Shown piece by piece: positions 9,240 through 21,159 of a stretch of DNA of 64,000 bases. The translations under genes and the position numbers were made by a program. Positions within the stretch are counted from its first letter, which is position 1; each line of letters opens with the position of its first letter. Origin of the DNA: Cordilura impudica (taxonomy: Eukaryota > Arthropoda > Insecta > Diptera > Scathophagidae); contig OY821518.1 in assembly GCA_963682025.1 (NCBI GenBank), forward strand, positions 28,542,882-28,606,881, read 5' to 3'. The notes beneath the pieces are model-generated. The model did not search any database. It saw nothing but the letters and a program-made list of their open reading frames with translations, and had not been told where the DNA came from.

Positions 9240-12200
9240 TTTGTATGTGTTAAGGCGCCCGTTGAGAAATTATGAAAACAGTAACAAAATTAAATTTTTT
9301 AAAGAAAATATAAATTTTCAAAATAACTGTAATTTTTAAGGAAACCCTTCTCCTTAAAAAAAAAAGTACTTTTTAGAAAAGCTACTAATAAAAATTAGTT
9401 TAAGAAAAAAATTGTAAAGAAAAAGCAATTTTTAGGGATAGTCTACATTTTTAAAGAAAATTAAATTTTTTAAGAAAAATTACTTTTTAAGAAAAGGTAC
9501 TTTTTTAAAAAAGGTACTTTTTAAGAAAGGTACTTTTTAAAAAAGGTGCTTTTTAAAAAAGGTACTTTAAAAAAAAAAGGTACTTTTTAAAAAAGGTACT
9601 TTTTTAAAAAAGGTACTTTAAAAAAAAAACTTTTTTAAGAAAACGGCAAATTTTAAAAAATGGTGCTTTTTTATGAAAAGGTAGTTTTTAAGAAAAGGTT
9701 ATTTTTCAGAAAATATATTTTTTAAGAAAACCTTCTTTTTGGAAAAGGGAAACTACTTTTAAGAAAATGTATTTTTTTAGAAAAAAGGCTTTTTAAGAAA
9801 ATATCGCTTTTTAAAAAATGTACTTTTTAAGAATATAATCCTTTTTAGAAAAGGTGTTTTCTTAGAAAGTGTACCTTTTTTACAATAGTTACTTTTTAGA
9901 ATAGGTGCTTTTTTAAGAAAATATGCTTCTTAGGAAAAGGCACTTTTTCAAAAATTTACTTTTTTAAGAAAAGATAATTTTGTAAGGAGAGATAATTTTT
10001 TCAAAAAAGGCAATTCTTTAAGAAAATGTACAATTTTAGAAGAGGTACTTTTTTAAGATAGGGTAATTTAAAAAAAATTCACTTTTTTTAGAAAATATAA
10101 GTTTTTGATAAAAGGTACTTTTTGAATAAAAATTACATTTTTTATAATAGCAATTTTTTAGAAAAGGTATTTCAATTTGTAAAAGGTACTGTTTTAAGAA
10201 AATATATTTTTGTAAGAAAATTTACTATTTTATAAAAGCTAAATTTTGAAGATAAAATACATTTTCAAGAAAAAATACTTCTGACGAAAATTTACTTTTT
10301 TAAGAAAAGGTGCTTTTTATAAAACGTATTTTTTTTTAGAAAATAGTCTTTTTAGGGAAATATTCTTTTTAAACAAAATGTTCTTTTCAAGAATATGATC
10401 CTTCTTAGAAACGTTATTTTGTTAGAAATGGTACTTTTTTTTACAATATATACTTTTTTAAAATAGGTATATTTTTAAGAAAAGTGCTTGTTTAGGAAAG
10501 GCACTTTTTCAGGAAGGCATTTTTTTAATAAACGATAATTTTTTAACGAGAGATAATTTTTTCAAAAATGGTACTTCTTAAGAATAAGAAAATGTACTAC
10601 TTTAAGGAAATGTACTTTTCAAAATTTTTAAAAAAAAGAAAAATTACTTTTTAAGACAATTTAGTTGTTTAAGAAAAGGTACTTTTTAAGAAAATTTTTT
10701 TTCTTTTAGAAAACAGATTTTTTAAAGAAATATTCTTTCCTAACAAAATGTTCTTCTCAAGAATATGATTCTTTTTAAAAAAGCTGGTTTTTAAGAAAAG
10801 GTACTTTTTTACAATAGATACTTTTTTAGAATAGGTACTTTTATAAGAATAGGTACTTTTCAAGAAAAGGCACTTTTTCAAACAGGTACTTTTTTAAGAA
10901 AGGATAATTTTTTAAGGAAAAACAAATATTTCAAAAAGGTACTTCTTTAGAAAATGTACTTTTATAAGAAAATGTACCATTTTATAAAAAGGTACTTTTT
11001 TGGAAAAGGTAAATTTTTAATAGTAAGTACATTTTCAAGAAAAACTTTTTAAGAAAATTTTATTTTTTAAGAAAACGTACTTTTTAAGAAAATGTATTTT
11101 TTTTTTTTGGATAAGAGACTTTTTAAGAAAATATTTTTTTTTTTTTACAAAACACTCTTTTTAAAAATATGAGCCTTTTAAGGATGGGTGCTTTTTTAGA
11201 AAAGGTGAATTTTTTACAATAGATACTTTTCTAAAATATGTACTTATTTAAGAGGAGGTACTTTTTAAGTAGAGACACTTTTTCAGAAGAAAAGATAAAT
11301 TTTTCAAAAATGGTATTCTTAAAAAAAGGTACTTTTATAAGAAAATGTACTACTTTTATAAAAGGTACTTTTTTAAGAAAGGGTAATATCTAAGAAAATA
11401 CACTTTTTTAAGAAAAATTTAATTTTTGATAAAAGGTACTTTTTGTAGAAAATTTACTCTTTTAAGAAAACGTTCTTTTAAACAAAATATGCTTTTTAAG
11501 AAAACTTACTTTTTTCAGAAAAATTACTTTTTTAAGAACGGTAGTTTCTAGAAAAGTTATTTTAATTAATAAAAGGTACTGTTTTAAGAATATATGCTTT
11601 TTAAGAAAATGTACTTTTTTATAAAAGCTAAATATGAAAGATTAAGTACATTTTCAAGATAAAGGACTTTTCAAGATAATTTACTTTTTTAGGAAAGGGT
11701 GCTTTTTAAGAAAAATTTTTTTTGTAAAAGAGACTTTTTAAGAAAATATTAATTTCTTAAAAATGTTCTTTTGAAGAATATGATCATTTTTAGAAAAGAT
11801 ACTTATGTAGAATATCTCCTTTTTAGCATAGATACTTTATTAGAATAGATAATTTTTTAGAATAGGCACTTTTTTAAGAAAAGGTACTTTTTAGGAAAGG
11901 CACATTTTCAGAAATGTACTTTTTAAGAAAAGATAATTTTTTAATGAGAGATAAATTTCTCAAAAAATGCACTTCTTTAGAAAAGGCATTTTAGAAGAAA
12001 ATGTACTACTATAAGAAAAGGTACTTTTTAGGATAAGGTAAATTTTTCATAGAAAGTACATTTCAGGAAAAACTAGCATTCAAAAAAACTTAATTTTTTA
12101 AGAAAAATTTTTTTTTAGAAAACTTTTTAAGTTAATATTCTTTCTTAACAAAATGTTCTTCTTAAGAATATGATCCTTTTTAAAAAATGTGTTTTTTTTA

Positions 12201-14460
12201 GAAAAGGAACTTTTTTACAACAGATACTTTTTTAAAATAAGTACCTTTTTAAGAAGTGGCACTTATTCACAAAAGATACTTCTTAAAGAAAAGATAATTT
12301 TTGTAGGAGAGGTAAATTTTTCAAAAAAGGCTCTTCTTTAGAAAAGGTACTTTTATAAAAAAATTTATTATTTTAAGAGAAGGAACTTTTTGCGAAAAGG
12401 TAAATTTTTAATAGAAAGTACTTTTTCCAGAGAAACTACTTTTTAAGAAAATTAAATTTTTTAAGAATAGATGCTTTTTAAGGAAATTTATTTTTTTGAA
12501 AAGAGACTTTGTAAAAAAATATCGCTTCTTGTTAACAAAATGTTTTTTTAAGAAAAGGTGTTTTTTTAGAATACGTACTTTTTTAAGAAGAGGTACTTTT
12601 TAAGAACTTTTTTAGAAGGGAGAGATAAATTTTTAAAAATTTACTTATTTGGAAAAGGTAAATTTTTAATAGTAAGTACATTTTGAAGAAAAACTAATTT
12701 TTAAGAAAACTAATTTTTAAAAAAAAAGTACTTTTTATGAAACATTTTTTTGGAAAAGACTCTTTTTAAGAAATTATTTTTTTAAACAAAACTTGCTTCT
12801 TAAAAATATTATCCTTTTTAGAACCGGTGCTTCTTTGGAAATTGTACTTTTTTTACAATAGATACTTTATTTGAATATGTGCTCTTTTAAGAATAGGTAC
12901 TTTTTACGAAAAGGCACTTTTTCAGAGAGGTATTTTTTTAAGAAAGAATAATTTTGTAAGGAAAAATAAATACTTCAAAAAGTTACTTCTTTAGAAAATG
13001 TACTTATATAAGAAAATGTAGTATTTTGTAAAAAGGTACTTTTGGAAAAGGTACATTTTTAATATGAAGTAAGTACATTTTCAAGAAAAACTACTTTTTA
13101 AGAAAATTTATATTTTTTAGAAAATAGGCTTTTTAAGAAAATAAAATTTTTTTAAACAAAATGTTCTTTTTAAAAATATGATAATTCTTAGAAAGGGCGC
13201 TTTTTTAGAAAAGGTACTTTCTTACTTTTTTAGAATAGATAATTTTTTAATAAAATATGGCTTTTAACAAAACGCACATTTTCAGGAAGGTACTTTTTTA
13301 AGGAATGATTAATTTTAAGTAAGGATGCATTTTTTTAAAAAATTTACTTCTTTAGAAAAGGTACTTCTATCAGAAAGTATACTACTTTAAGAAAAGGTAC
13401 TTTTTTTGGAAAAAGGTAAATTTTTAATAGTAAGAACATTCTCAAAAAAAAAACTACTTTTTAAGAAAATATATTTTTTAGAGAGTCTTTTTAAGAAAAT
13501 ATTTTTTTTAACAAAAGGTTCCCTTTTGGAATATGATCCTTTTTAGAAAAAATGTTTTTTTAGAAAGGAATTCTTTTTAGAATAGATACTTTTTAGAATA
13601 GGTACTGTTTTAAGGAAAGATAAATTTTTCAAAAAAGTTACTTCTTTCGAAAAGGTACTTTTATAAGAAAATGTACTATTTTAAGAAAATGTACTTTTTT
13701 AAGGAAAGGTACTCTTGAAGAAAAATTACATGTTTGGTGAAAGGTACTTTTTGAATAAAATGTATTTTTTGAGAAAATGTCGTTTTTAACAAAAGATAAT
13801 TTTCAAGATAATGTAGTTTTTAAGAAAACGTACATTTTTTAGATGAATTTTTTATGAAAATGTACCCTTTAAGGTAAATTTGTAAGAATACGTACATTGC
13901 AAGGAGAAGTAGTTTTTAAGAAAATAAAGTTTTTTAAGAATGTGTAGTTTTCAGAAAATGTATTTTTTCAGCAAGATACTTTTTATGACAAGATACTCTT
14001 TTTAGTACTTTTTTTATGAAATTGTACTTTTCTATGATCACTTATTTAAAAAAAACGAAATTTTAAAGATAATGTTCTTTTTGAAAGAAGAGGTTATTTA
14101 ATAAAAGATAAATTTTCTCTAAAGAAATTGGACTTTTTTATAAAAATTTAGAAATGGTTATTTTCTAAGAAAATTTACTATATTACACAACTAAGGTTTT
14201 TAGAGAAAATGTACTTTTTTTTTTAAAGCAAAGGTACTTTTTTTTTGAAAGAGTTCTTTTTTAAAGAAATTTTCCTTTCTTAAGTAAATATATTTTTTTC
14301 GGTATAGACAATTTTAAAGGCAGGGTAGTTTTTTAGAAAAGATATTGTTTTATGAAAGCTAAATATATATGGAGTGAACTTTTTTTAAAAAATTACCTCT
14401 TCAGATAGGCACTTTTTAAAAAAAAAATGACATTTAAAAAAAAAAGTTTAAAAAAAGGTA
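9240..14460. repeat. 5.2 kb diverged satellite with ~17-18 bp unit
   Basis: The whole interval is built from variants of GGTACTTTTTTAAGAAAA (for example 9500-9620, 10670-10690, 11880-11900, 13620-13700). Units vary (AATGTAC, GGCAC, GATAATTTTTTAAGGA, AAATATTCTTT) but occur in a repeated order. The marker AATATGATCCTTTTTAG and its variants occur near 9831, 10391, 10761, 11165, 11775, 12165, 12804, 13174 and 13529. This implies a higher-order repeat of about 360-400 bp, with some longer intervals of about 560-640 bp. Not coding; ORFs such as 10669-10881 are artefacts. Confidence 0.85.
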
Positions 14461-14470
14461 TGTGTGCATG

Positions 14471-14607
14471 TCAACCTTATGCGGTGATACTTATTACATT
14501 AATAATGAGATGAATGAGTGATTGTTTAAGAAATAAAATATTAATCATATGACGTTACAAAGTCAGTGATGAGTGAAAATGTAAATATTAATATTTAATT
14601 ATGTGTT
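14471..14607 (+). repeat. Left member of a direct repeat flanking R copy 2 + mariner
   Basis: 'gtgatacttattacattaat', 'gattgtttaagaaat' and 'ttaatcatatgacgttaca' recur in the same order and orientation at 16950-17068. The two copies flank the R element and the rosa-like mariner. Confidence 0.6.
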
Positions 14608-14610
14608 TAT

Positions 14611-15635
14611 TAGGGTGGCCCTTAATAAAAAAAAGTGTTCAAACATGTTAGAAACATGCGAATAGCACAAACACTGAGAAATACAAAGTTCTGGGTCAAT
14701 CAAAAAAAATTTAGACGAGCACAATTTTATTTCCCAACCCATAGTAGGAGTTTCATCAAGTTTACTAAAACAATTATTTTTTTGAAATATGCCAAAATTC
14801 ATAGTTTGGCCTCGGCAAAGAATGGGTTAACGTTGTTCAATTTATTCCAAATTTTTAGCGAGGAAGACTTGCACTTTTGGTTATTTTATTTTAAGCAACA
14901 CATCTAGAAATTCGACAGCACTTACAAAATATTTGAATTTTTTGAATTAATTGTCTTTTATTAGCTTGGAGACATATGTGGCCCCAAGTCCAAAAGGGGG
15001 TCATATTATATTTCCTTCCGAAACCGTAAGCTAATAAAATAATACATAACATTTAAAAGTAGAAAATTGATTAAGGTTTAATACAAAGTATTTAAAGAGA
15101 GTACATTTACCGAATATTTCACAAAAAAACTAATTTTTCTGGAAATCATTCTTTGTAAAAAAATTCTGGAAGAGCAATTTACTTAGAAATTCACACAGCT
15201 AATCTCTAATATATATCTAATAAAACCTTAAAGTACCAGGACCATTTTTTGAAATTTGGTTTAAGAAAATTTTTTTAAACTTAAAAAAGGAGTTTTCAAA
15301 ATTTTACCAAAAAAATTTTCCATTTTGGTCTCATTTCGCAATAGGTTAACAACATGTTGATAAATATCTGAGTACTTACGGGTCCAGAAACAAAAAAAAT
15401 TTTTGACTTTAATCAATTTGTTTAAGTCGAAAAAATGTTCATCACATTTCATGACCTAGAGTTTTTTGGCACAAAAGTGTTCTGGGGCAGTTGGCGAGTT
15501 TTTATTCGATTTTGAAGTTATGTAGCTTATTGAAAATACACTTTAGTGCTAATATTTCATATAACAAGTTGTTGAAAAAAATTTAACTATAGAACAAACA
15601 CTTTTTCCCCTCCATATAATGAATGGATACCCCTA
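14611..15635 (-). mobile_element. R element copy 2
   Basis: It starts TAGGGTGGCCC at 14611 and ends at about 15635 with a mutated inverted tip (GGATACCCCTA). Internal sequence matches copy 1 in reverse ('ttcccctcc', 'aaacttaaaaaaggag', 'ctcatttcgcaa'). Shorter than copy 1 (about 1025 against 1267 bp), so internally deleted. The mariner begins 6 bases after its end. Confidence 0.7.
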
Positions 15636-15640
15636 TTGTA

Positions 15641-16951
15641 TATAAAGGGTCCACCATCTAACGTTTTTTTTTTTCAACTAGTGCTTATTTCGTGAATGGT
15701 AACACTTCTCATGTCTGATTTGACAGATAATTAGTTTTATCCTTCCGCTGAACGAATATGGTTGTGTATACGCTTCAACAACGCTGGGAAATCTTGTGAC
15801 ATTACTTTGAAAATCATGATAATGTTGCAGAATGTGTGCGAAAATTACGTACGGATTTTGGAAGAAGAGAAGCACCGTCAGCTCCGTATGTTTGGTATCT
15901 TGTGAAAAAAGTGAAAGAAACTGGCATCCTCATCGATAAACCAAAGCGTGAAAAGCCAAAAACAGTGCGTACACCCGAGAATATTGCTGCTGTGGCAGAA
16001 AGTGTGCGTGAAGCGCCATCAACATCAATTCACCGTCGTTCTCAAGAATTGAACATTTCAGAGGCATTATTGAGACGAATTTTGCATAAAGACCTTGGTA
16101 TGAGGCCATACAAAGTCCAATTGGTTCAGGAGTTGAAGCCAACTGACCATCCAATGCGTTTTCGCTTCGCTAAGTGGGCCTGCGATCGACTTACAGAAGA
16201 TGCCAATTTTGCCAAAAAAAAATCATCTTTTCAGATGAAACTCATTTTGATCTTGGCGGGTATGTAAACAAGCAAAATTGTCGCATTTGGGGCACAGAAA
16301 ATCCGCACGCATACATTGAAAAGCCAATACACCCAAAACGAGTCACTGTTTGGTGCGGATTTTGGTCCAGAGGCAAAATTGGGCCATTTTTCTTCGAAAA
16401 TGAGCAAGGAGTGTCCCTTACAGTCAATGGCGATCGTTATCGGGTCATGTTGAACGAATTTTTGTTCACAAAAATTGAAGAGGAGGATATTGGCAACATT
16501 TGATTTCAACAGGACGGCGCTACGTGCCACACAGCCGAAGCTACACTCGATGTTTTGCGCCCTGTTTTTGAAGATCGCATTATCAGCCGCAGAGCTGATG
16601 TCGTTTGGCCACCTCGGAGCTGCGATTTGACACCGTTGGACTATTATTTGTGGGGTGCCCTTAAAGATAAGTATTACGCCAACAAGCCAGAGACAATTGA
16701 CGCTTTAAAGGACAATATTCGTGAAGCCATTGGTGAAATACAGCTGCACACAATCGATAATGTGCTTAAAAATTGGACCGATCGTGTAGGCTACTGCATG
16801 GCCAGCCGAGGCAGCCATTTGAATGAAATTGTTTTCCATTATGAACCCGAAGGATTGTACTTTCAAATAAAAAATGAAATTTGAGATAATATTCAGTAGT
16901 TTTTTTTATAGCATTTTCAAAAAAAAAAAGTTATTTGGCAGACCCTTTATA
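15641..16951 (+). mobile_element. rosa-like (DD41D) mariner element
   Basis: The left end TATAAAGGGTCCACCATCTA and the right end GCAGACCCTTTATA are inverted repeats of about 22 bp with mismatches, and TA lies at both outer edges, as expected of mariner insertions. About 1.3 kb, the size of a full mariner. It contains one transposase pseudogene (15758-16884). It sits at the end of R copy 2. Confidence 0.85.
15758..16884 (+). pseudogene. mariner transposase, rosa-like, three lesions
   Basis: Cut-and-paste DDD transposase. From ATG 15758 it reads MVVYTLQQRWEIL, then a TGA at 15797-15799, then ENHDNVAECVRKLRTDFG (N-terminal helix-turn-helix region). NIAAVAESV and RRILHKDLGMRPYKVQLVQE follow. A frameshift in an A-run near 16216-16224 separates this from IIFSDETHFDLGGYVNKQN (first Asp). 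A TGA at 16501-16503 replaces the expected Trp before FQQDGATCHTA (second Asp), and the third Asp lies in CDLTPLDYYLWG. I count 41 residues between the second and third Asp, so DD41D, the spacing of the rosa subfamily. About 375 codons, near full length, but with two stops and one frameshift it is inactive. Confidence 0.9.
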
Positions 16952-16952
16952 A

Positions 16953-17068
16953 TGATACTCATTAGAATGATACTAAGACGGATGAGGGATTGTTTAAAAA
17001 ATCAAATATTAATCATTTGACGTTACAGATGAGCGAAACTATACATGAATATTTTTACTGATACAAAA
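16953..17068 (+). repeat. Right member of the direct repeat flanking R + mariner
   Basis: It matches 14471-14600 in the same orientation with short gaps ('gattgtttaaaaaat', 'ttaatcatttgacgttaca'). Confidence 0.6.
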
Positions 17069-18914
17069 TTAGTGAAAGGATGGAATGGAAGCTTGTTTAT
17101 ACATTATAAATTGTATGTTAGAATATCAAAATTTTGTAATAGCTACTACATAATTGTGTAGCCCCTTTTTGCTTCTTAGGTAAAAACATATCGGTTCCTA
17201 ATAACACCTTCCCCTATTACGTATCATAGTTTCAGAACAATCTGCAGGTTTCATCTTTGATATATTACTTGTAAGTGGTATAGGAATTTATTTGTTATCC
17301 ATGACCGCATATATTGATCTCATGTCATATTATATGAATTACTTTGGCCATACTTTAAGGCATTGTTTAAGCTCAACAAGTTATTTAGCTTTCTATCTTT
17401 TTGCATTTGATTTTAACAAAAAATAATTTTATGACATACTGGTTACGTCTGTTACATTCAAATTTGTTGATACCTCGGACATTTCATATTTTATAAGTTC
17501 CTACTAAGTCTATAATTAACGAATATATAAAAGAAACTAACGCATGTGCCTTAAGTCTTTTGATTTTGTTTTTTTAATTTATAGTTTGAATGCAGAAAAT
17601 TATCATCAATCATGCGATGGCTGGACGTGTTTTTTCATTTTTACAATAATAATTATGGATAATATTGAAATGCATTTTTAATGAACAATTTTTTATCTTA
17701 AACCGCCAAGTGATTTATAAAAAAAAAATTAATTTATTTTTTGTGTAATTTTCTTTTAAATGTAAATAACGTTAACGATTTAAGCTTAAATGAATTGACA
17801 TTTAATTAAATTTAAAGATTTTATTTAGATAAAATTTTTTTAGGAAATCAAAGCTGACACAAAAGAAAACATAATCGTTTATCCATCAACTTGTTTTTGT
17901 TGTTACAAAAAAGTCTAACACCTGATTAGTTGAACAATGAAATGTTGTTACACTTAAGACTTGCTCAAGCAGTGATGTTTTTGTTTTATAGGTTTTATTT
18001 TAATTCAGCTTTTATTTATGTAAATAAACCTAAAAAAAAGGTGTGAAGTATTTAACATAAACATTATTTGTATAGCTGCACCTATATCTGGGAAAATATC
18101 CTTATTACAAAAATAAATTTGAGTTCAACGAAATATAAATTTTGTTAAAAACATAACAAAAAAACAAATTTGTCTACTTGACCTCTAATATAATTGACAA
18201 ACTAAAGTGAATTGAAAACCATGATGTAAAACAAAAAAGTCGTGTTAATGATCTGGCTTTAAAGTGGGGGACTTAAGGGAAAAAAATAAATTTTCCTAAA
18301 ATATTTTAAAACTGGTAAAGCTAAATAGATATTTGTTATTAAGTAGTATAGACTACTACAAGTAGGGAGCTGAATGGAAATATAAATTAGAAAGCAAAAA
18401 AATTTTCTAAATAATAAAATGGCCAAATCGCAAGGTTTTTTTTAGACTCTATTCTATATTTTGAAAGATATTTTTTTATATATTTTGTTTAAGTCCTTTT
18501 AAAATGTTAAACATATTTGAACCAGAACTACTAACTTATTTATAGAAACATTCTTGAGCTGATTAATTAGAAGTTTCTTCTAGTTCTGAGAACATGTTGT
18601 TATTCGGACAATCTTAAATTAAAAATCAGCGGTAAGCAGACTAATCTATTGCTCCACTACAACTAGTTTTATTTTGGAGTAATATTAAAAAAATATATAT
18701 GTTTTAATTACTTATAACAAGTAAGATGAGAACTGTGTGAAAGTAAACTGGCATTGACGGGAGATGGCATTACTGAAATAAATTTCCTCAATTTTTTTTA
18801 ACATTCTAAAACTGTCGTCGAAATTTCAGTTTACTGCGTTAGCAAATTCGTAATTATTTTTGTAGTTTTGCAAAAATTGAGAGGAAAAGTTAAATATATT
18901 GCCGAAAATAAATA
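17069..18914. other. No gene seen
   Basis: AT-rich, apparently single-copy within this window. No ORF above 60 codons, no terminal repeats, no RNA gene that I recognise. Confidence 0.5.
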
Positions 18915-19012
18915 TTCACTTTTTTAAGAAAATGCACTTTTTAAGAAAATTTATTATTTTTTTTTTGAAAACATACTTTTTCAGCAAATATTCTTTCCTA
19001 AATGTTCTTTTT
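18915..19012. repeat. Small outlying piece of the GGTAC-type satellite
   Basis: 'cttttttaagaaaatgcac' and 'ttctttcctaaatgttcttt' are the same unit types and order as in the array at 9240-14460. The piece stops exactly where M2 copy 1 begins. Confidence 0.65.
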
Positions 19013-20024
19013 TATACCCTCCACCCCAGTGTGCAGAGGGTATATATAAGTGTGTCATTCCGTTTGTAATAATTAGAAAAAAAATTCGGGACCCCAAAAA
19101 ATATATATATTTGTGATCCTTATAATAAGCGGAGTTGATATAGCGATGTCCGTCTGTCCGTCTGTCCGTCTGTCCGTCTGTGGAAATTACGATGACAACT
19201 TCAATAGGGTAGCTAAGGTGCTCGTTGGTATAAAATCTGATTCAACAACGTTCTGAAAAGTCTTCTATTTAAAATCACCCAAATCGGTTGATTAGGGATT
19301 TGAATGAAGAACTAAAAAAAGTCTTGAAAAAATATGATTTTCTATGTTCTACTTGTCATGATCACGCCTTCAGTAGGAGAGCTAGGGTGCTTATTTTTAG
19401 TGGGGATGATTCACCAAGATCATGGGAAGATTTTTGTTTCAAAAATCATTCGAATCGCTGGAACAGGTCCAGGGAAATCTCTGAAAAAGTAAAAAAAAAA
19501 TGAAAAATATGATGTTTCTATATTGCTCTTGTTGTTATTCTAAATGTTGTATTGTTGTCATAGCTGGACTTGTTGTTTTTGTGGTCGTTGTGGTAATAAT
19601 ATAATAAAAACTAACCCTTTGTAAATTTTTTTAATCAACTCTAGTAGAAAAATTTAAAAGTTTCCATTTTGGCATCACTAAAAAAAACTTGTTAGATCAT
19701 TTTTTCCATCACCGCGAGCCTGCTAGCAAAGTTTCAGATCAATTAGGTGACGGGAAAAGGGATAAAAATCGATCCAAAATTTTGTCGCCAAGCAGAGAAT
19801 AATATAAAGGGAGTAAAAATTCACCAACATCTAAACTTTAGATTCTAAACATCTAAACTTAGATTCTAAAGCAAATAATGCTAAACTACCTAGTTGTTAA
19901 TAAAAAAAATAACAATGTAAATTTAAAAAAAAAAAAATATGTAATAATTTATTTAAAGAAAAATAATTAAATTAAAAAAATTATTAAATAATAGATATAC
20001 AAATCAATAATAAAGAGAATATAT
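19013..20024 (+). mobile_element. M2 copy 1 (mini-me-like)
   Basis: The tip TATACCCTCCACCCCAGTGT plus CAGAGGGTATA is a terminal palindrome. It is followed by the conserved block 'tccgtttgtaataattag' and a GTCC/GTCT run at 19148-19180, the arrangement of dipteran mini-me elements. Copies 2 (53825-55368) and 3 (58171-59125) are inverted relative to it. The other end is the AT-rich stretch 'aatttatttaaagaaaa' up to about 20024, also present in copy 3. Non-coding. Confidence 0.75.
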
Positions 20025-20834
20025 AACAAGTACGAAAATTATAGTCGGTCTAGACCGACTATACGATACCCTATACCATGCGTTTAGAGACCCTATCTTT
20101 CAGGCCCAACTAACTGGATATAAAAAAAAGCATAACCCAAATTTGAGTGGGATTTTTATTATTTTTTTTGGCTGCAGATATGAAAAAGTTCATATCGGAT
20201 GCTATATCTATATGGGGACTAGGCCCAAAAATGGACCGATCCTGACCATGTTTGGTAAGGTCTCTTGTATTTTGCAAAAATATATACAAACAAAATTTGA
20301 GAAGAATCAGTGCAGTATTTTTGTTTTTTGGTAGATTTAAGTGAAGATCGGGAAGCAGCTCTATAAGGGGCCTATGACTAAGAGTTGCCCAATAGGTATA
20401 ATTTTTGGACTACTGATTAATGGATGTAATAAACACATACAGACCCAATTTGACTAAGATTTATATGATAATTTGGATCTTATGGCAATTAGTGTCGATT
20501 TCATAGGGGTCATTTGTATGGGGGCTAGGTCTGAACACGGACCGATTCTCACCAATTTTCATCCCATGGCCGATGAAAGCTTAAATACCAAACTTCATCA
20601 AAATATATTCATATTTGCGACCTGCAGTTTGATTACAAGCTTTACATGGACACACAGACGGACGGACGGACGGACGGACGGACGGACGGACGGACATCGT
20701 TAAATCGAATCAGATAGTGATTCTGATTCGATCGGTATAATAAAAGATGGGTCTAGGTCAAATATTTTTGGTAGTTACAAACAGCAGCACAAAGTCATTA
20801 TACCCAAACCACATAGTTGTATAGGGTATAAAAA
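20025..20834 (+). mobile_element. M1 copy 1 (mini-me-like)
   Basis: It opens ACAAGTACGAAAATTA and the 20-bp palindrome TAGTCGGTCTAGACCGACTA (20041-20062 region), then GATACCCTATACC. It closes with a (GGAC)n run (20656-20694), 'cattatacccaaaccacata' and 'tagggtataaaaa'. The paralogous block at 57795-59125 lacks it, which fixes both edges. The ORF at 20473-20703 is an artefact of the repeat. Confidence 0.8.
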
Positions 20835-21159
20835 GATAAATGCATTCAAAGCATTATAATATATATAAAAGGTTTTCTAACCGTAACCGTAACGTGTCAG
20901 CTGTTTTTACATGAAAATGATTTAGAACAGTTACCGAACGTTACAGGAACGTTCCAATACTTTTCATGTGAAAAAAAGGCTGACACGTTACGTTACGGTT
21001 ACGTGTGGTTAATTAGTTCTTTACACAGGCCACTGATTTACATCCAACTTCAGGTCTGTTTATATAGTTTTGTAAGCATTAGAAACTGCTGATAAAATTG
21101 TTTATATTTTTTTTTTGCTGTAAGTAATAAATAATTAATATAATGAATTGTAAACTAAA
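20835..21159 (+). repeat. Putative AIP-like promoter block, duplicated at 57837-58166
   Basis: This upstream stretch of the AIP pseudogene is matched in inverted orientation at 57837-58166. It contains an imperfect foldback (20879-21003): the left arm has GTAACCGTAACGTGTCAGC and the right arm GCTGACACGTTACGTTACGG, arms of about 45 bp. Because both copies sit just before the same ATG it is probably promoter/5'UTR sequence, or an old MITE in the promoter. Confidence 0.55.

Noticed and set aside
10669..10881. 70-aa Lys/Ser/Phe ORF
   Set aside because: A by-product of the GGTAC satellite.
16231..16530. 99-aa antisense ORF in the mariner
   Set aside because: Shadow of the transposase sense strand.
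19148..19180. GTCC/GTCT run as an independent microsatellite locus
   Set aside because: It is a fixed internal part of M2.
20473..20703. Recurrent ORF beginning MDLMAI.VDFIGVICMGARSE (also 25600, 26386 minus, 37160, 43464 minus)
   Set aside because: It follows M1 copies and ends in the GGAC run; similarity comes from the non-coding repeat, and frames are not preserved by synonymous changes that I can see.
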